This document shows positions 63,301-64,000 of a stretch of DNA of 64,000 nt, one piece after another. The position numbers and the translations under genes were made by a program. Positions within the stretch are counted from its first letter, which is position 1. Each line of letters opens with the position of its first letter. The DNA is taken from the NCBI GenBank assembly GCA_016182965.1, contig JACPFM010000083.1, positions 1 to 64,000 on the forward strand, given 5' to 3'. This DNA is from Deltaproteobacteria bacterium. GTDB taxonomy: Bacteria > Myxococcota_A > Polyangia > Polyangiales > JADJMO01. The notes below the pieces were generated by a model. The model searched no databases. It was given only the letters and a program-made list of their open reading frames with translations, and was not told the origin of the DNA.

Positions 63301-64000
63301 CAGTGGGGCGAAGGACGGGAGGTCTCGAAGCGCCTCCCCGAGGGCGCGCTCTCACGTGCGCAGGAGGCGTGCGACGCGCTCCTCGCGCTCCCGGACCGCT
63401 CGATCGAGAAGCCGGGCGGAGCGCGCGCGCGCATCGCGGGCCCGGCGCCGCGCGGCGGCTTGCGCATCGAAGGGGACTTCGAGCCGCGCACGGTGTCGCT
63501 CGTCGATCTCGGGTGGGTGATCGCCGCCGACGACGACGTCGAACGGAGCGGCGGCGTCCTCGACGAGGAGCGCGTGAACCGTCTGCGCTACCTCGAGGGC
63601 ACGCCGAAGGGCTCGACGCGCTGGCTCGACACGCAGTGGGCGCTTTCGGCGTGGAGGGTCGCCAAGCTGCTCCTCTCGGCGGGTGCCGTGCAGATCGTCC
63701 ACGAGGCCGGCCGCCCGCTGAACGCGCGCTTCCGGGTCGAGCCGCACCCGGAAGGGCTCTCCGTCGTCCTCGAGGCGCGCGGCGACTACACGCGCGGCCT
63801 CGGCCTCATCCTCGAGCGGCTGAAGGCCGCCGGCCTCCGGCTCGCGGACGCGGAGCTCGAGACGAAGACGACCGCGGAGCTCCCGCGGGAACAGCGGCGG
63901 CTGCAGCTCGGCGTCTATCCGGTGGTGATCGACGACGTCGAGGCGCTGCGCCGGTCGATCAGCAGCGCGCAGGCGAAGATCGGGCGGGAGCCGGGGGCGA
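60379..64000 (+). CDS. DEAD helicase-DUF3427-S24-like fusion, partial at 3' end
   Basis: The ORF starts near 60379 (GTG, start uncertain) and is open to the window end, so at least 1207 residues are visible. An SF2 helicase comes first (LATGLGKTWLAAFD, VVVDEVHHA, LTATPDR, LQQLGRGLR), with the DUF3427-associated YANIPWRNRRFDPDEL. A long C-terminal region follows, with the S24-like serine peptidase motif FAVRVSGTSMDGG near 62728-62766 and a downstream Lys (IKRLKRR). The last 120 or so residues (PLNARFRVEPHPEGLSVVLEA to SAQAKIGREPGA) resemble the head domain of ScoMcrA-type restriction enzymes. It lacks an obvious PLD domain. Confidence 0.7.
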   Translation, partial: MARQVRHKGASAIKATGHPQAEEVLERAPEPHVVQQEALAALRDTRAKGFRRGLVVLATGLGKTWLAAFDFWQLKEELGARPRVLFVAHRDELLERAAETFRRLLRTHGALAHVTWCRGAEGDLSGDAVFASVAKLSRKEQLAALAKERFDYVVVDEVHHAAADSYRRVLDAIEPRFLLGLTATPDRADARDIFGLFDDNLVYRADIGRGVHEQKLAPFHYFGVKDDIDYANIPWRNRRFDPDELAKAAQTEGRMATLWRAWGEHTGTRSIVFCCSIAHALYVRDRLRARGVRVNAVFAAEGSDPRIDSLRDLASGALDAVCAVDLFNEGIDVPAIDRVIMLRPTESSVLFLQQLGRGLRASHDKESVAVIDFVGNHKVFLERVRVLLSLGGDRAAHVRGFLESTRAAELAEGCSVELELEAKQLLARLYKSGGADEVERAYRELRDEQDDRPTAGQLQRAGYLPSTLRDRHGSWFEFVKHEHDLDAAEIAALAEAQGFLREVETTEMTKCFKMITLEALLEADALVTGLPLRDLALRSHALLRRSPELFADVAEAERSDTITAENERQWLAYWRKNPIEAWTSPKAGRRVWFRVEGDRLVLTASFGQHDALAKMIRELVDYRLAQYRARKRWGVSAEGFVCKVTWNQRDPILKLPSRKHGEVPEGETDVRLSDGSVWQFRMAKEYCNVARPAGTQANRLPDLLRRWFGPRAGQPGTSFEVRFFASPDGLWIEPGRTNVVAIPRRAIVAYPDLRAAAGHAREDQEAPEAEPILLPIDEDDRELFAVRVSGTSMDGGDAPLHDGDWAIMKYVRGATADALVNRVILAQVPGDSSGGLYQIKRLKRRDDGWWLTSDNPDGPTIRASADVVPIARLEGAVRPEDLAPAVGTLVSDPSEAFGVEVSATSGRHGGHLFVFVDRPGMLVAPDRVRFAIARRPGETAFVLARTGDAYRYLGIGRWDEDAWIVPSTDYATWKQWGEGREVSKRLPEGALSRAQEACDALLALPDRSIEKPGGARARIAGPAPRGGLRIEGDFEPRTVSLVDLGWVIAADDDVERSGGVLDEERVNRLRYLEGTPKGSTRWLDTQWALSAWRVAKLLLSAGAVQIVHEAGRPLNARFRVEPHPEGLSVVLEARGDYTRGLGLILERLKAAGLRLADAELETKTTAELPREQRRLQLGVYPVVIDDVEALRRSISSAQAKIGREPGA

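Overview
The window is uniformly GC-rich DNA from a Gram-negative bacterium that is most likely a myxobacterium (Myxococcota, probably Polyangia). The clues are lipoproteins with Cys-rich or Kelch repeats, a MYXO-CTERM-like sorting tail, a twin-arginine lipoprotein, a remnant of a Ser/Thr protein kinase gene and a remnant of an FHA/sigma-54 activator gene. The species cannot be named from the sequence alone.

Positions 1-15645 are mostly chromosomal housekeeping and envelope genes. They include a structured inverted repeat (146-488), several lipoproteins (one frameshifted), a B12-type radical SAM enzyme with a proline-rich tail, a macro-domain protein overlapping an Omp85-like outer membrane protein, a Kelch/Cys-rich surface protein, a GH36-type alpha-galactosidase-like lipoprotein, a possible helix-hairpin-helix DNA glycosylase and an SRPBCC protein.

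Positions 15843-50309 read as a defence island. It holds a frameshifted Uma2-type nuclease, a complete type I Wadjet operon (jetABCD, minus strand), a small ORF and an Ada-like zinc protein upstream of it, and a Cys-phosphatase fused to an unrecognised (macro-like?) domain. Next is a large two-gene unit: a 1179-residue HEAT-repeat-like protein followed by a 1912-residue protein that joins an M48-like metallopeptidase, TerB-like segments, an SF1 helicase and a Vsr/DUF559-like nuclease fold. This unit is my best candidate for an undescribed system. A KaiC-like/histidine kinase signalling operon and a DUF429 protein follow. The island continues with a PLD-DEAD helicase-DUF3427 protein, an archaeal-type AAA ATPase/DUF234 protein flanked by whole and broken Rpn-like nuclease genes, and McrB/McrC.

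Positions 50310-57947 are a mosaic: a decayed third Rpn 3' end, a HicA-like gene coupled to an unknown 441-residue gene and closed by a strong terminator hairpin, a truncated FHA/sigma-54 gene, and a four-gene transposition module (zinc-ribbon protein, DDE transposase, TnsC/ExeA-like ATPase, RepA-like ATPase) between 83-bp direct repeats. The truncated kinase start (46214) and the truncated FHA gene (52745) face each other across the McrBC segment. This suggests that the segment replaced the 3' halves of two convergent genes.

Positions 57948-64000 carry a beta-helix lipoprotein of visibly lower GC, a decayed HIT-domain gene, and the start of a very long plus-strand ORF that runs off the window. 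That ORF encodes a DEAD helicase/DUF3427 protein followed by an S24-like domain and, at the edge, a stretch that looks like the head domain of ScoMcrA-type restriction enzymes. No rRNA, tRNA or CRISPR array was seen.
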